Shown: one piece after another, positions 26,498 to 35,644 of the stretch
Layout: every line of letters starts with the position of its first letter
Position numbering within the stretch: position 1 is the first letter of the stretch
DNA from: Lentibacillus daqui
GTDB lineage: Bacteria; Bacillota; Bacilli; Bacillales; Amphibacillaceae
Length of the DNA stretch: 64,000 nt
Reading direction: 5' to 3'
NCBI RefSeq assembly: GCF_027186265.1
Contig: NZ_CP114176.1
Location: 2,170,001 to 2,234,000 of the forward strand
Translations under genes and position numbers: made by a program
Notes under the pieces: model-generated
The model's database searches: none
What the model was told of the DNA's origin: nothing
Seen by the model: the letters and a program-made list of their open reading frames with translations, nothing else

Positions 26498-26512
26498 TTA
26501 CTATCATTATAA
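26498..26512 (-). promoter_or_regulatory. Fur/PerR-type box over the -10 of the FbpB-like gene
   Basis: On the minus strand TTATAATGATAGTAA matches the PerR-type 15-mer at 13 positions and contains a TATAAT -10 (26506-26511). Since FbpB genes are Fur targets, Fur is the likely ligand. The -35 is poor. Confidence 0.6.
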
Positions 26513-26837
26513 CATTTTCAGTTCGAAATTGTTTGAACTTTTTGTTACAATTTTAGTATTGCATACTCCGTCCTAATGGGTAAAAAATTTAATTCCCCCA
26601 CATATTCATTACCGCCACGAAGTTCGTTTATTTGAATTTAAAAATCATAAGGAAATGGTTGCCTGAAGATGTTGTTGCATGGGTGAAGATTACATGAGGC
26701 TGTCATAAGTTTTATGATTTCATCTTACAACATAAATGGAAATACAAATTTGTTAAGGTTCTTTCTTGCAAGTAGAGAAATGATAGAAACAGGTACATAG
26801 TTATTCGGGAGCTCAATGTTTACGGCAGCTTTTTTCG
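26513..26837. other. Intergenic region with no recognised feature
   Basis: About 325 AT-rich bases between the FbpB-like gene and the Spo0E-like gene. No open frame with a ribosome site, hairpin with T run or repeat was seen. The FbpB-like promoter -35 would lie at its left end. Confidence 0.5.
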
Positions 26838-27011
26838 TTAATACGTTACTTTCTCCCTTTGTTTCATTTTCTCATAAAGATTTAACAATTGATCTAATTC
26901 TTGACTGATCGTTATTGCTTCAATACTTGTAAGTCCTTTATGCATTGCTACCCTGGTCATTTCTTTTCGTAACAATTCAATATCTTTAAGTATTTTGTTC
27001 ATATTATTCAC
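26838..27011 (-). CDS. Spo0E-like aspartyl-phosphate phosphatase
   Basis: A 57-residue two-helix protein with the family motif SQELDQLLN (S-x-E-L-D) near residue 37. Such proteins dephosphorylate Spo0A-P and delay sporulation. Start chosen is GTG at 27011, nine bases after AAGGAGG; the ATG three codons later is 18 bases away, and the longer frame to 27059 has no ribosome site. A perfect-consensus promoter lies upstream at 27091-27119. Confidence 0.85.
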   Translation of the reverse strand: MNNMNKILKDIELLRKEMTRVAMHKGLTSIEAITISQELDQLLNLYEKMKQREKVTY

Positions 27012-27090
27012 TGGTAAGTGCCTCCTTCGTGGATTTGACCAACCATTCCACTTTAGCATAGTAATACAAATATTGACAAGTTTTTAGCAA

Positions 27091-27119
27091 ATTATAATTA
27101 TATCAAAGTCATTTGTCAA
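27091..27119 (-). promoter_or_regulatory. Consensus sigma-A promoter of the Spo0E-like gene
   Basis: TTGACA (27114-27119), a 17-base spacer and TATAAT (27091-27096) on the minus strand: a full match to consensus. A second TATAAT abuts it upstream within the spacer. Confidence 0.8.
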
Positions 27120-27252
27120 AAAATACGTGCTTCATGTATGATTTATTGCAGTATCCGGGCAGATTTTGACGATGTTTCGAGTCCTGCTTGTCCCAGATTA
27201 AGATACTTGGCCTTATTTCTCGTTACGTGGGTAATGTTTATGTTAACATATA

Positions 27253-27285
27253 AATGTGTGTTCAAAAAGCGGAAAAAAAGACCAA
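27253..27285. repeat. Dispersed TGTTCAAAAAG-type repeat, terminal fragment
   Basis: GTGTGTTCAAAAAGCGGAAA followed by AAAAGACC matches the left terminus of the copy at 12787. It lies just upstream of the signal peptidase gene. Confidence 0.5.
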
Positions 27286-27318
27286 CGAGTGATGTGCAAC
27301 AAAGAAAGGATGTTTCCA

Positions 27319-27843
27319 TTGAAAGAACCAAAAAAGAAAAAGGAATGGGCTGAATGGGTAAAAGCCATTTTTATTGCTATTATACTTGCTTTTTTACTAC
27401 GAACCTTTGTCTTTGCTACTTCTATTGTAGAAGGTGAAAGCATGGTTCCCACACTGGAGGATGGCGAGCGCGTTATTTTCAGTAAAATTGGTTACCTTTT
27501 CGGCGAACCTGAACGTGGAGATATCGTCATTATAAAACGTCCTAATAAAAATTATGTCAAAAGAATTATTGCACTTCCTGATGAAACAATAGAGATGCGT
27601 GAACACCAGTTATATATTAATGGAAAAAAATTAAACAAAACATTTGTAAGTCAGGATGCCATTAATCATACTGGCAACTTCGGACCCATTAAAGTCCCGG
27701 ACAACAGTTATTTCGTAATGGGTGACAATCGCGCTATAAGTATGGACAGTAGAAATGGATTGGGATTCATCAAAAGGGATACGATTATAGGCAAATCGGA
27801 ATTTGTCATTTATCCATTTGATGAATGGAAAAAAACGAGGTAA
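27319..27843 (+). CDS. sipS: Signal peptidase I
   Basis: A 174-residue membrane protease that cleaves Sec/Tat signal peptides. A basic N-terminus and one helix (about residues 13-33) precede the catalytic Ser in EGESMVPTL and the general-base Lys in YVKRIIALPDE. Box E is GDNRAISMDSRNGLGF. I choose TTG at 27319, ten bases after AAAGG, because the ATG at 27310 is only one base from it. Upstream in-frame codons to 27256 are repeat sequence. Which Sip paralogue it is remains uncertain. Confidence 0.92.
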   Translation: MKEPKKKKEWAEWVKAIFIAIILAFLLRTFVFATSIVEGESMVPTLEDGERVIFSKIGYLFGEPERGDIVIIKRPNKNYVKRIIALPDETIEMREHQLYINGKKLNKTFVSQDAINHTGNFGPIKVPDNSYFVMGDNRAISMDSRNGLGFIKRDTIIGKSEFVIYPFDEWKKTR

Positions 27844-27889
27844 CCTTACCAAACGACATGGTGAAGATGCATAACCAATAGTTCACTTG

Positions 27890-27928
27890 AAAAGGATGAT
27901 CAGAACTTGATGAGATCATCCTTTTTTT
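27890..27928 (+). terminator. Terminator after signal peptidase I
   Basis: AAAGGATGATC and its complement GATCATCCTTT with seven T after the stem. Confidence 0.8.
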
Positions 27929-27984
27929 GCAATTCTGTTTAAGAAGATGTTCAAGTGCTCTTTTTAGAAAAGGAACTCCTTGCA

Positions 27985-28065
27985 CTACTCATTGTCAAAA
28001 AGGCAGTAGCCGATATTAAGTAGCACAATTAAAAAACAGATTATCCCAAATATTGTCTCCCACAT
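27985..28065 (-). CDS. 26-residue hydrophobic peptide
   Basis: ATG at 28065, eight bases after GAGGGGG, encodes MWETIFGIICFLIVLLNIGY then CLFDNE. This is one short membrane helix with an acidic C-terminus. The good ribosome site is the main support. Function unknown; a small membrane regulator is possible. Confidence 0.4.
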   Translation of the reverse strand: MWETIFGIICFLIVLLNIGYCLFDNE

Positions 28066-28391
28066 ACAACGTACCCCCTCTATGTATTTAATCCCTGGAC
28101 CTATTCGTAATGGTTGTTCTAATGAACCTGTCTTCCATATTAGAATACCAATTTTTCCATAAGAAATAAAGTGAAACTTCAGTGGACTGACCTTTCTCCC
28201 GCCTTCATGCTGCTGCCTCCCATGTGAGAGTTGCGATTAGCCTTTGCATATTTCTTTTTTGATTTGCGGTTGGCACTTTATTACCTTCCCTCGTTTTCCC
28301 TTAAATTATGAGCGCAGGGACTTACTACCGGTTAAAACGGTTTGAAAACAATTTCTCTATTGCGTTTTTAAGATCTAATGAAAACGTCTAT
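28066..28391. other. Intergenic region with no confident gene
   Basis: Holds the upstream region of the 26-residue peptide. A Lys/Arg/Asn-rich open frame exists on the minus strand near 28190-28290 but lacks a start codon and ribosome site in frame. No repeat recognised. Confidence 0.45.
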
Positions 28392-28418
28392 ACACTTTTT
28401 CCGGGGACACATATAGTA
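28392..28418 (+). promoter_or_regulatory. Sigma-K-type promoter of the YjcZ-like gene
   Basis: AC at 28392-28393, a 16-base spacer and CATATAGTA at 28410-28418 match the sigma-K consensus (AC, N16-17, CATANNNTA). This suggests late mother-cell expression during sporulation. Confidence 0.65.
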
Positions 28419-28448
28419 TAACTGTAAAGATTCAGGAGGTGAATTACC

Positions 28449-28595
28449 ATGTTTGGATATGGTGGCGGCTGCGGCTGTGGCTGTGGTGGTTACGGCTACG
28501 GTGGTGGTGCCGGTTATGGCGGTGGCTGTGGTTTTGCGCTAATTGTAGTTCTGTTCATCCTTCTAATTATTGTAGGAACTGCCTTCTACTGCTAG
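28449..28595 (+). CDS. YjcZ-family Gly/Cys-rich sporulation protein
   Basis: A 48-residue protein: Gly/Tyr/Cys-rich first half (MFGYGGGCGCGCGGYGYGGG) and a hydrophobic helix ALIVVLFILLIIVG with a terminal Cys. This is the YjcZ/SscA-like family of small spore-coat-associated proteins. CAGGAGG is well placed before the ATG and the upstream promoter is sigma-K-like. The six Cys could allow cross-linking in the coat. Confidence 0.88.
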   Translation: MFGYGGGCGCGCGGYGYGGGAGYGGGCGFALIVVLFILLIIVGTAFYC

Positions 28596-28605
28596 TTAAA
28601 CAATT

Positions 28606-28640
28606 TCGCTTGTGCTGATGTTTTTAGCACAAGCATTTTG
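28606..28640 (+). terminator. Terminator after the YjcZ-like gene
   Basis: GCTTGTGCT / AGCACAAGC with a nine-base loop, followed by ATTTTG. Confidence 0.75.
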
Positions 28641-28786
28641 TTATTAGGGGAAGCTGAATTCATTCACTTCCCCTCCATTCTTCATACAACGATCAGAAAC
28701 CGCTTGTAATTGGCGCAAAAAACGCCTACACGCATTTAATCCCACGTATACACACGAAGCAAAACAGTATTTACGAAGACCTATGA

Positions 28787-30097
28787 TCATACCTCAATTT
28801 CTTTTCGCCTGCTTGATGACGGAATCTTAAGCTCTTCCCGATATTTCGCCACGGTTCTGCGGGAAATGGTAATTCCTTTTTTCGTTTTAAAATAATCGGC
28901 AATTTTTTGATCGGAATATGGCTTTTGCTTATTTTCTTTTCCAACCAAATCTTTTAGTAACAGTTTTACAGTTGCCTGTGAGGCGGAATCACCGTTATCA
29001 GCCGTAAGCCCGGAAGCAAATAAACGGCGAACATCATACGCCCCTTGAGGTGTCTGAATGACCTTATTCATCGTCGCACGCGAAACAGTTGATTCGTGCA
29101 TGTCAATTTCCTCGGCAACATCTTTCAATGTCAACGGTTTTAATGCAGAAAATCCATGAAGCAAAAAATCATGCTGCCGTCTGATAATCACATCAACAAT
29201 TTTTAAGATTGTTGAGCGGCGTTGTTCCAGACTGTTCACCAGCCATTGATAGCTTTTATACTTATTTTGCATATAACTTGCAGCTTCATTTTTGCTTGTC
29301 AGAAATTCGGCATATTGTGGATTCAAGCGAATATGTGGCAAATAACCATCATTTAAATAAACCGAAAATCCATCACCTTTTTGTTCAACCACAATATCCG
29401 GATGCAAATAATCCGCCTGGGAATTATTAATCCGTGCACATGGTTTTGGATCAAATTGTTGAATAATATCGCTCATTTGCTTCACATCTGCCAAAGAGAT
29501 ATTTAAATACTTGGCGATATCCTGCCATTTTTTGTTTGCCAAGTCATCCAAATACTCGGAAATCAGGCATTCCAAAACGGGCTGATCAGGATAATAATAT
29601 CTGGCCTGCAAAAGTAGACATTCTTGTAAGTTTCTTGCACCAACACCAATTGGTTCCAACTGTTGCAGCAATTCTACGCCTTTATCGATAACGGTTTCAC
29701 TTACAGAAATATCTTCTGCAATCTCCGCTGTATTTAAAGGCAAGTAACCATTCTCATCCAAATTTAATATCAGATAATGCAACAGGTCGCGTTCAGACTC
29801 TGTCACATCAAGCCATTGTACTTGCTCAAGCAATTGTTCACGCATGCCTTGTTCTTGTTCCGGAATAAAATCAAATGGGTTATGATCGTTATTATTGTTT
29901 ACGCTGCGATACGATTTTTCAGGATATGGGTTGTCCGGAACTTTTTCCTCCAATTCAATTAAAGGGTTTTCCATCTGCTGATCCTGGATGAACTGATACA
30001 ACTCATACGTGGAATATTGCAAAAGCTGTATTGCTTGCCGTAATTCAGTTGTCATCACAAGATTCAACGATTGTTTTTGTTGAAGAACAAGCTCCAT
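28787..30097 (-). CDS. rpoN: RNA polymerase sigma-54 factor (RpoN/SigL)
   Basis: A 436-residue sigma-54. Region I is Gln/Leu-rich (QKQSLNLVMTTELRQAIQLL) and interacts with activator ATPases. A core-binding domain follows, and the C-terminus carries the RpoN box ISRRTVAKYREELKIPSS that reads the -24 GG. It recognises -24/-12 promoters and needs an AAA+ enhancer-binding protein; one is encoded at 44907, and seven matching promoters lie in the same window. In B. subtilis sigL serves arginine, acetoin and levan catabolism. Confidence 0.97.
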   Translation of the reverse strand: MELVLQQKQSLNLVMTTELRQAIQLLQYSTYELYQFIQDQQMENPLIELEEKVPDNPYPEKSYRSVNNNNDHNPFDFIPEQEQGMREQLLEQVQWLDVTESERDLLHYLILNLDENGYLPLNTAEIAEDISVSETVIDKGVELLQQLEPIGVGARNLQECLLLQARYYYPDQPVLECLISEYLDDLANKKWQDIAKYLNISLADVKQMSDIIQQFDPKPCARINNSQADYLHPDIVVEQKGDGFSVYLNDGYLPHIRLNPQYAEFLTSKNEAASYMQNKYKSYQWLVNSLEQRRSTILKIVDVIIRRQHDFLLHGFSALKPLTLKDVAEEIDMHESTVSRATMNKVIQTPQGAYDVRRLFASGLTADNGDSASQATVKLLLKDLVGKENKQKPYSDQKIADYFKTKKGITISRRTVAKYREELKIPSSSRRKEIEV

Positions 30098-30258
30098 CCT
30101 ACTTCACTTCCTTTGTTATAGCTTTCCTCAAATCTGAATCCGCTTACATAACCATTATATTATGTTTGAACGAAATTATCGCCAATAAAATGAATTGCTT
30201 TATTATCTTCATTTTAACATATTTTAATGTAATTGTGACAAAATTATTTATGGAAACA

Positions 30259-30302
30259 AAATAGCAGTCTTCTATACGAATAGACAGACCGCTATTTTTA
30301 TA
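30259..30302 (-). terminator. Terminator of the MFS carrier gene
   Basis: AAATAGCGGTCTG-type arm pairs imperfectly with its partner around a short loop; ATTTTGTTT follows on the minus strand, 25 bases beyond the carrier stop. Confidence 0.6.
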
Positions 30303-30326
30303 GGACTGCAAACAAAACGAGATTGA

Positions 30327-31673
30327 TTATTTAATTGATTCTACGGAAGACAAAGTAGTCTCGCTAGTTTCTTTATTTATTTGATGACGGAACCAAGGTC
30401 CTTTTCCCATAAACAAAAGCGGGATATATATCATTCCTGCAGTTGCGGCAACCCACATCCAAGCGCTCCAACCATATCCAGCTACGATAATTGGTGCCAG
30501 TAATGTTACAGTAAAACCAACAACTCTTACCGCAAACCCCCATAGCCCCCACGCAGAAGCTTGTAAAGATGCTTTGATGTCTTCAGCATTTTCTGAGAAC
30601 AAAGCCATCCAAGGTCCATAAGCGATTCCTATAAGTCCTCCTAAAAGAGAGGTATAAATCATTAACTGTCCTTCTGGAATTGATGATCCAAAAAGCGTCG
30701 CAAAGTATACCATATAAACAACCGCTGCAATAGCCCCCACTAAAGATACAATTTTACGGAGCATTAGCCGATCGGAAATCCAACCAGCGATTAGTAATGT
30801 AAACAGGTTAAAAAGCCAAAAATACTTTGCAACGGCTGCTGCCTGTGAATTACTTAGATCAAAACCTTGTTCTAACATGGTGGCACCATAGGCTTGAATG
30901 GTTAGATATGTTGTCAAAAACAGGGAAATTCCAATACCTAATGCTAAAATATGTGGAACCGACAGCATTCCTCCCTTTTTCTGTTCTTCTGGTTCCTTTT
31001 TTTCCTTGATCTTTTTATTTATTTCCTTTGCATCTTCATTCCCCGTAATGATCTGCTCACGTAATTGCGGTGACAAATCTGAGATAAAAAACATAATAAA
31101 AATTGCCGAGGCAAGAGCAATCGACCCTTGAATGTAAAATTGGGATTCCCATGTACCAAAAATAGGAAGTGTCCAACCCGCTAATCCATTGGCAAAAAAA
31201 TTGGAACCAACAGGACCAAATGTCCATAATGCATAAGCCACAGCACGCCCCATCCGTGGTGAAAAATCGCGAACCAACCCTGCCGTTGTACTAATTGATG
31301 CACCTTCTACAACGCCTAAAATAATTCGAACTAAAAGCAGCCCCAAAACCGACTGAACGAATACCATACTAAAGACAACTATTCCCGTCAAAATCAAACT
31401 CGGCACAAGGAATCTGACTCGGCCGTATCGATCAGCTAATGGTCCAAATATTAAGGCAGATGCACCGGCAAATACTACAGAAACTGCTGCAATCAATCCA
31501 TAGGTTGTCAGACTCATATCAAGATCTTCCATAAGCATCGGGATGACTGGGGAAATTTGCGCCTCATACGCCGCAATAAAATTGGCGAGAATCACGATAA
31601 ACAAAAACCAAGCTCTCTTTTTTCCTATGGGGTAAGTGGTAAGCTCACGTTCATAAAATAATTTTCTAGCCAT
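30327..31673 (-). CDS. MFS transporter of the acyl-CoA catabolic block
   Basis: A 448-residue, 12-helix carrier with motif A FGPLADRYGRVRFL and a long charged central loop (KKIKEKKEPEEQKKGG). It is related to metabolite and carboxylate importers. It is last in a minus-strand series with an acyl-CoA ligase, thiolase and acyl-CoA dehydrogenase, so it may import the acid that the ligase activates (inference). GAGGT precedes the ATG. Confidence 0.82.
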   Translation of the reverse strand: MARKLFYERELTTYPIGKKRAWFLFIVILANFIAAYEAQISPVIPMLMEDLDMSLTTYGLIAAVSVVFAGASALIFGPLADRYGRVRFLVPSLILTGIVVFSMVFVQSVLGLLLVRIILGVVEGASISTTAGLVRDFSPRMGRAVAYALWTFGPVGSNFFANGLAGWTLPIFGTWESQFYIQGSIALASAIFIMFFISDLSPQLREQIITGNEDAKEINKKIKEKKEPEEQKKGGMLSVPHILALGIGISLFLTTYLTIQAYGATMLEQGFDLSNSQAAAVAKYFWLFNLFTLLIAGWISDRLMLRKIVSLVGAIAAVVYMVYFATLFGSSIPEGQLMIYTSLLGGLIGIAYGPWMALFSENAEDIKASLQASAWGLWGFAVRVVGFTVTLLAPIIVAGYGWSAWMWVAATAGMIYIPLLFMGKGPWFRHQINKETSETTLSSVESIK

Positions 31674-32107
31674 TGGTTTACCTCACTTTGTTCTATTTTT
31701 TTACTAACTAATGCCTTTTTGTCAGTAAATCTCTAAATAGATATATCCATTCTCTCATAAGACATAGACACTATCTCTTCAGCTATTCAAATTCGCCACT
31801 GTCTATGAGTGATTGATACCCCTGCCTTCTCACAAATTGGTAAAGACTGAAATAACCATTTATGCTACTAGATTAATTTGATGTTTTTGTTCATCATCTA
31901 TTATCTAAAACTCCTAAAAAAGCTAACTGATTTATGTTTAGAACACTTGCTATTGAACAAGACTATATCTGTACACACCCTTTTCCTTCCCAGCTATAAT
32001 TTCTTTACGTTCCAGTAAAAGGTCAAGTACACTTAATTTCAAAAACAAATGTAATCACTGCTTTTTTATATCGATTAGGGTACATTTTTTTAATAATATC
32101 CAATCCA
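31674..32107. other. Intergenic region between ligase and MFS genes
   Basis: About 430 AT-rich bases. An inverted pair CATAGACA (near 31763) and TGTCTATG (near 31801) brackets a 30-base loop and may be an operator. No gene or clear promoter seen. The gap suggests the MFS gene has its own promoter. Confidence 0.4.
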
Positions 32108-33667
32108 CTAAACTGGAAATTTATAATCTTGATACATGTCTTTCAAACGCATTTTTAATATTTTTCCAACACCATTTCTTGGAAGTTCATTTACAAAAAC
32201 TACTTGTCGGGGCGTCTTGTATTTGGCAAGGTGTATTTGACAATAATCAATCAATTCTTGCTCCGTTACTTCCACCCCGTCTTTTTTAACAACGCACGCA
32301 AGTATTTCCTCTCCCATTCGTTCAGATGGTACCCCAATGACTGCTGCTTCTGATACAGCCTCATGTTTTGTCAATAATTCTTCCAAATCACGTGGATAAA
32401 TATTAAATCCCCCACGTATAATCAAATCTTTCTTTCGGTCAACAATAAATAAATAACCATCTTCATCGATCTTGGCCAAATCACCAGTATGCAGCCATCC
32501 ACCTTTAAGCGCTGCTCTTGTTGCTTCCTCATTTCGGAAATAACCTGGAGTAACATTATCCCCTTGAACTAATAGTTCTCCAACTTCTCCAGGAGATAGT
32601 TCATTACCTTTCTCATCTACAATTTTAATTTTTACACCAGGTATTGGTAACCCTACTGAACCTTCCTTAATTGGCATATCTTTACGCTGACCCGCAACCC
32701 CTGGTGATGCTTCTGACAATCCATATGCATCATGTACTTCCGCATTAAATTGTTCAAGGAATTTTTTTCTCAGACTAATTGGTAATGCCGCAGATCCAGA
32801 TCCGACCGTTTCCAAAGAGGACAAATCATATTTATCGGCATTTGGATTGTATACCATCGAATGAACCATAGCTGGAACCGCAGCAAAGGAGCTCACTTTA
32901 AATCGTTCAATAGCTTTAAATACTTCTTCAGCATCAAATTTAGAAAAGATGACGACTGAATTCCCTTGTATAAATAAACCATTCATTACTCCAAACCCGT
33001 AAATATGTGCCAAGGGTAAGACACCTAAAGTAGTGCCCCGTTTATCATTATCTCTCAGAGCAGCACTATTCGAAGCGCTTGCATATAAGTTCTTATGTGT
33101 AAGCATTACTCCTTTTGGCTTTCCAGTAGTTCCTGAAGTATACAGTATCACTGCTACATCACTTTCTGTTAAATCTGTCCGCCTCTCCTTATTTATATCT
33201 ACATTTTTGAGTGCTTTTTGCCATTCAATAATTTCTACATCGTTCTCCTTCCCCAAATCTTCCGCGTGTGGAGCGTCAATACAAATAATTTTTGGTTTCT
33301 CCATTAAACTTAACCCATCCGTAGCCTTTACCATTTTACTTAGAAGAAATGAAGAAGTAACAATGGCCTTCGCTTCCGAGTCTTCCAAAATATAATTAAT
33401 TTCCTTTTCATGAAGGCGATGCATTGCAGGAACAACTATAGCTCCTGAGCGTAAAATTCCTTGATACGAAAAAATAACCTCTGGACAGTTCGGCATACAA
33501 ACCAATACCCGTTCACCTGCCCCTATTCCGAGTGAATCTATTAGACAGGAAACCTTTCTTGCCATATTCTCAGTCTCAACGTTTGTGTAAGACTTCTCCC
33601 CATAATGGAGAAGAGAATACTCACCAAATGATTTAATATTTTTTTCTAATAACTCTGTAAGAAGCAT
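32108..33667 (-). CDS. Acyl-CoA synthetase (AMP-forming)
   Basis: A 519-residue class I adenylate-forming ligase that makes acyl-CoA from a carboxylic acid, ATP and CoA. The P-loop-like A3 motif is YTSGTTGKPKGVMLTH. Later motifs include AYGLSE, GWLHTGDLAKIDEDGY and the C-terminal catalytic Lys in RNGVGKILK. GGAGGG is close before the ATG at 33667; the longer frame to 33691 is rejected. A near-perfect cre site lies 41 bases upstream. The chain length of the substrate is unknown. Confidence 0.9.
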   Translation of the reverse strand: MLLTELLEKNIKSFGEYSLLHYGEKSYTNVETENMARKVSCLIDSLGIGAGERVLVCMPNCPEVIFSYQGILRSGAIVVPAMHRLHEKEINYILEDSEAKAIVTSSFLLSKMVKATDGLSLMEKPKIICIDAPHAEDLGKENDVEIIEWQKALKNVDINKERRTDLTESDVAVILYTSGTTGKPKGVMLTHKNLYASASNSAALRDNDKRGTTLGVLPLAHIYGFGVMNGLFIQGNSVVIFSKFDAEEVFKAIERFKVSSFAAVPAMVHSMVYNPNADKYDLSSLETVGSGSAALPISLRKKFLEQFNAEVHDAYGLSEASPGVAGQRKDMPIKEGSVGLPIPGVKIKIVDEKGNELSPGEVGELLVQGDNVTPGYFRNEEATRAALKGGWLHTGDLAKIDEDGYLFIVDRKKDLIIRGGFNIYPRDLEELLTKHEAVSEAAVIGVPSERMGEEILACVVKKDGVEVTEQELIDYCQIHLAKYKTPRQVVFVNELPRNGVGKILKMRLKDMYQDYKFPV

Positions 33668-33707
33668 CTTGACCCTCCAATAAGTTTCCAATATTTTAAT
33701 TCATTGA

Positions 33708-33723
33708 TTGTAAACGTTTACAA
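33708..33723. promoter_or_regulatory. Palindromic cre-type operator before the ligase gene
   Basis: TTGTAAACGTTTACAA is a perfect 16-base palindrome fitting the cre consensus, 41 bases upstream of the ligase ATG. CcpA or another LacI-family repressor would fit. Confidence 0.7.
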
Positions 33724-33914
33724 TATATGATTATTAAAATACTTTTAAAATAGTACTAACTGCTTCCAGAAATTTTTCTCTTATTTTCGGCAAATGAATT
33801 TGTCTTTCTTTCCGTAATAACCAGCATGATAATTAAAGTCAAACATGATGAATCCCGAGTAAAATGAACACTTTTTTACATTTCATCTACTTCACTTCCA
33901 AGTAAGTATTTAAG

Positions 33915-35616
33915 GAGGCTGGGACATAACTAGCCAAAAATAGTAAATAAAAAGGTTCCAAGCAAATCAAAAGTTTGCTTGGAACCTTTTTTATTGGCCT
34001 TCAGAAAGCCGAACGCTGGTTCTACATCGATTTTACGTTTTCCGTAAATTTCACCAGTTTTCTCGTCTGAAAGCTTCGCACGTACATATTCTTTTTGGGA
34101 TTCCCACTTTTCATTCATGTAGACTTTTCGGTTGTTTCCTTCTTTTGCTTTCGTGCATAAATTGCGGAGTGGACAGCCCGAACAGTCCTCACATTCGTAC
34201 ACTTTAAATTCACGGGTGAATCCGTACCTGTCTGTTCGTTTGGAATGATGACTAAACCGTACTTTCCGTCCATTTGGGCACAGAAAAGTATCTTCCTCCT
34301 CATTATATTCCCAATTATCTACATGAAAAGCGTTGTCCTTATGCTTCTTTTTCTTCTCCTTTCGATATTGATTGTATGTAATAAGTGGCGTTCGATTTCG
34401 ATTCTCGATGATATCTTCATAATTCTGTTCACTGCCATATCCGGCATCCGCGACAATGTGTTCCGGCAGTTCGAAAAAGTTTTCTTCAATCGAGTCGAGA
34501 AAAGGAATTAAAGTGCGTGTATCCGTCGGGTTTGGGAAAACATCGTAAGCGAGCGCGTATTGACCTTCCGTTGCAATCTGGACATTGTAACCAGCTTTCA
34601 ATTGACCGTTCTTCATATAGTCGTCCTTCATGCGCATAAACGTCGCATCCGGATCTGTCTTTGAATAACTGTTACGGTCCCCGAATTTCTCCATATCGTT
34701 TTGGTACTTTTGCTTACGAGTGATGAAATCCATAAATTGCTTCCGGGCTTGTTTTGGAAATTTACGTTCGGAACGGATTTTCTTTCGTTCGCTACCAACC
34801 TCACAAGCTTCGATTTTTTTATCGTATTCCTCAACCTTATCATCTAACTTTTCGACTACTTCTTCCATTTCTTTGACGGAAAGTTCCTCTTCATTTTCTC
34901 GCTCTATTGCCGGGATGATCTCCTTCTCCAACAGCTCATCATACAGTTGATTGGACTTTTCGATTAGCTTATCACTATATTTTTCAACGGATTTCCGCCA
35001 CACAAAGGTGAACTTATTGGCGTTCGCTTCAATTTTTGTACCATCAATAAAAATGGCTTCCTCTTCAATCACTTCCTTTTCCACGAGCTGATTTCGGAAC
35101 TGGACAAAGCATTCACGCAATAACTTTTCGCTGTGTGGATTAGAACGGAATCGATTGATCGTGCGATAGCTGGGTTCATGTCCTTGAGCCAACCACATCA
35201 TACGGATACTATCCTGTAATAAAGCTTCTATTTTACGACCAGAAAACACGGATTGCGTATACCCACACAAAATGATTTTCAACATCATACGAGGATGGTA
35301 GGCAGGACGCCCAGTTTGTCGTAAGAAATCCTCGAAAGCTTCTTCCGGAATACTCTCGACAAGATCATTGATCGCAAAAGCAATATCATTCTCTTTCAAT
35401 TTAATTTCTAAATCTAGCGGCAAAACTACCTGATTCATGGTATAATGTTTAAACATAAGGACACCTCCATAAATTATTGTGTAGTTACTTTAATTTTATC
35501 AAAAGGTGTCCTTTTTGTTTACTAAAATAATGTCAAAAAAGGCGTGGGGCCTACACTTTTTTTAGTGTAAGCTCCTACGCCTTAATTTTTATTTACTGGA
35601 GTTTTGTCCCAGCCTC
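33915..35616 (-). mobile_element. IS1182-type insertion sequence
   Basis: About 1.7 kb bounded by imperfect inverted repeats: GAGGCTGGGACATAACT at the left and, inverted, GAGGCTGGGACAAAACT at the right, each with a nearby TAAATAAAAA. It contains one transposase gene and an internal hairpin at 33951-33989. Target duplication is not evident. It separates the DUF35/thiolase genes from the ligase gene. A decayed relative is at 38730-38953. Confidence 0.85.
33930..35456 (-). CDS. IS1182-type transposase, probably C-terminally altered
   Basis: A 508-residue DDE transposase. The N-terminal domain reads ESIPEEAFEDFLRQTGRPAY; catalytic Asp regions are IFIDGTKIEANANKFTFVW and VADAGYGSEQNYE; CPLRNLCTK is a zinc-like Cys cluster; the Glu region is KIDVEPAFGFLKAN. 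After that the frame reads KKGSKQTFDLLGTFLFTIFG, translated from the terminator hairpin, instead of the family's VENELGFA-type tail, which survives in the remnant at 38730. A C-terminal deletion is likely, with unknown effect on activity. Confidence 0.85.
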   Translation of the reverse strand: MFKHYTMNQVVLPLDLEIKLKENDIAFAINDLVESIPEEAFEDFLRQTGRPAYHPRMMLKIILCGYTQSVFSGRKIEALLQDSIRMMWLAQGHEPSYRTINRFRSNPHSEKLLRECFVQFRNQLVEKEVIEEEAIFIDGTKIEANANKFTFVWRKSVEKYSDKLIEKSNQLYDELLEKEIIPAIERENEEELSVKEMEEVVEKLDDKVEEYDKKIEACEVGSERKKIRSERKFPKQARKQFMDFITRKQKYQNDMEKFGDRNSYSKTDPDATFMRMKDDYMKNGQLKAGYNVQIATEGQYALAYDVFPNPTDTRTLIPFLDSIEENFFELPEHIVADAGYGSEQNYEDIIENRNRTPLITYNQYRKEKKKKHKDNAFHVDNWEYNEEEDTFLCPNGRKVRFSHHSKRTDRYGFTREFKVYECEDCSGCPLRNLCTKAKEGNNRKVYMNEKWESQKEYVRAKLSDEKTGEIYGKRKIDVEPAFGFLKANKKGSKQTFDLLGTFLFTIFG

Positions 35617-35644
35617 AATTTTATCCAACTTTGAAATTACGGTG

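Noticed and set aside
28190..28290. Lys/Arg/Asn-rich minus-strand frame (KSKKKYAKANRNSHMGGSSM) that looks like a small spore protein
   Set aside because: No start codon with a ribosome site in that frame; an alternative GTG frame nearby gives an ordinary-looking 23-residue peptide.
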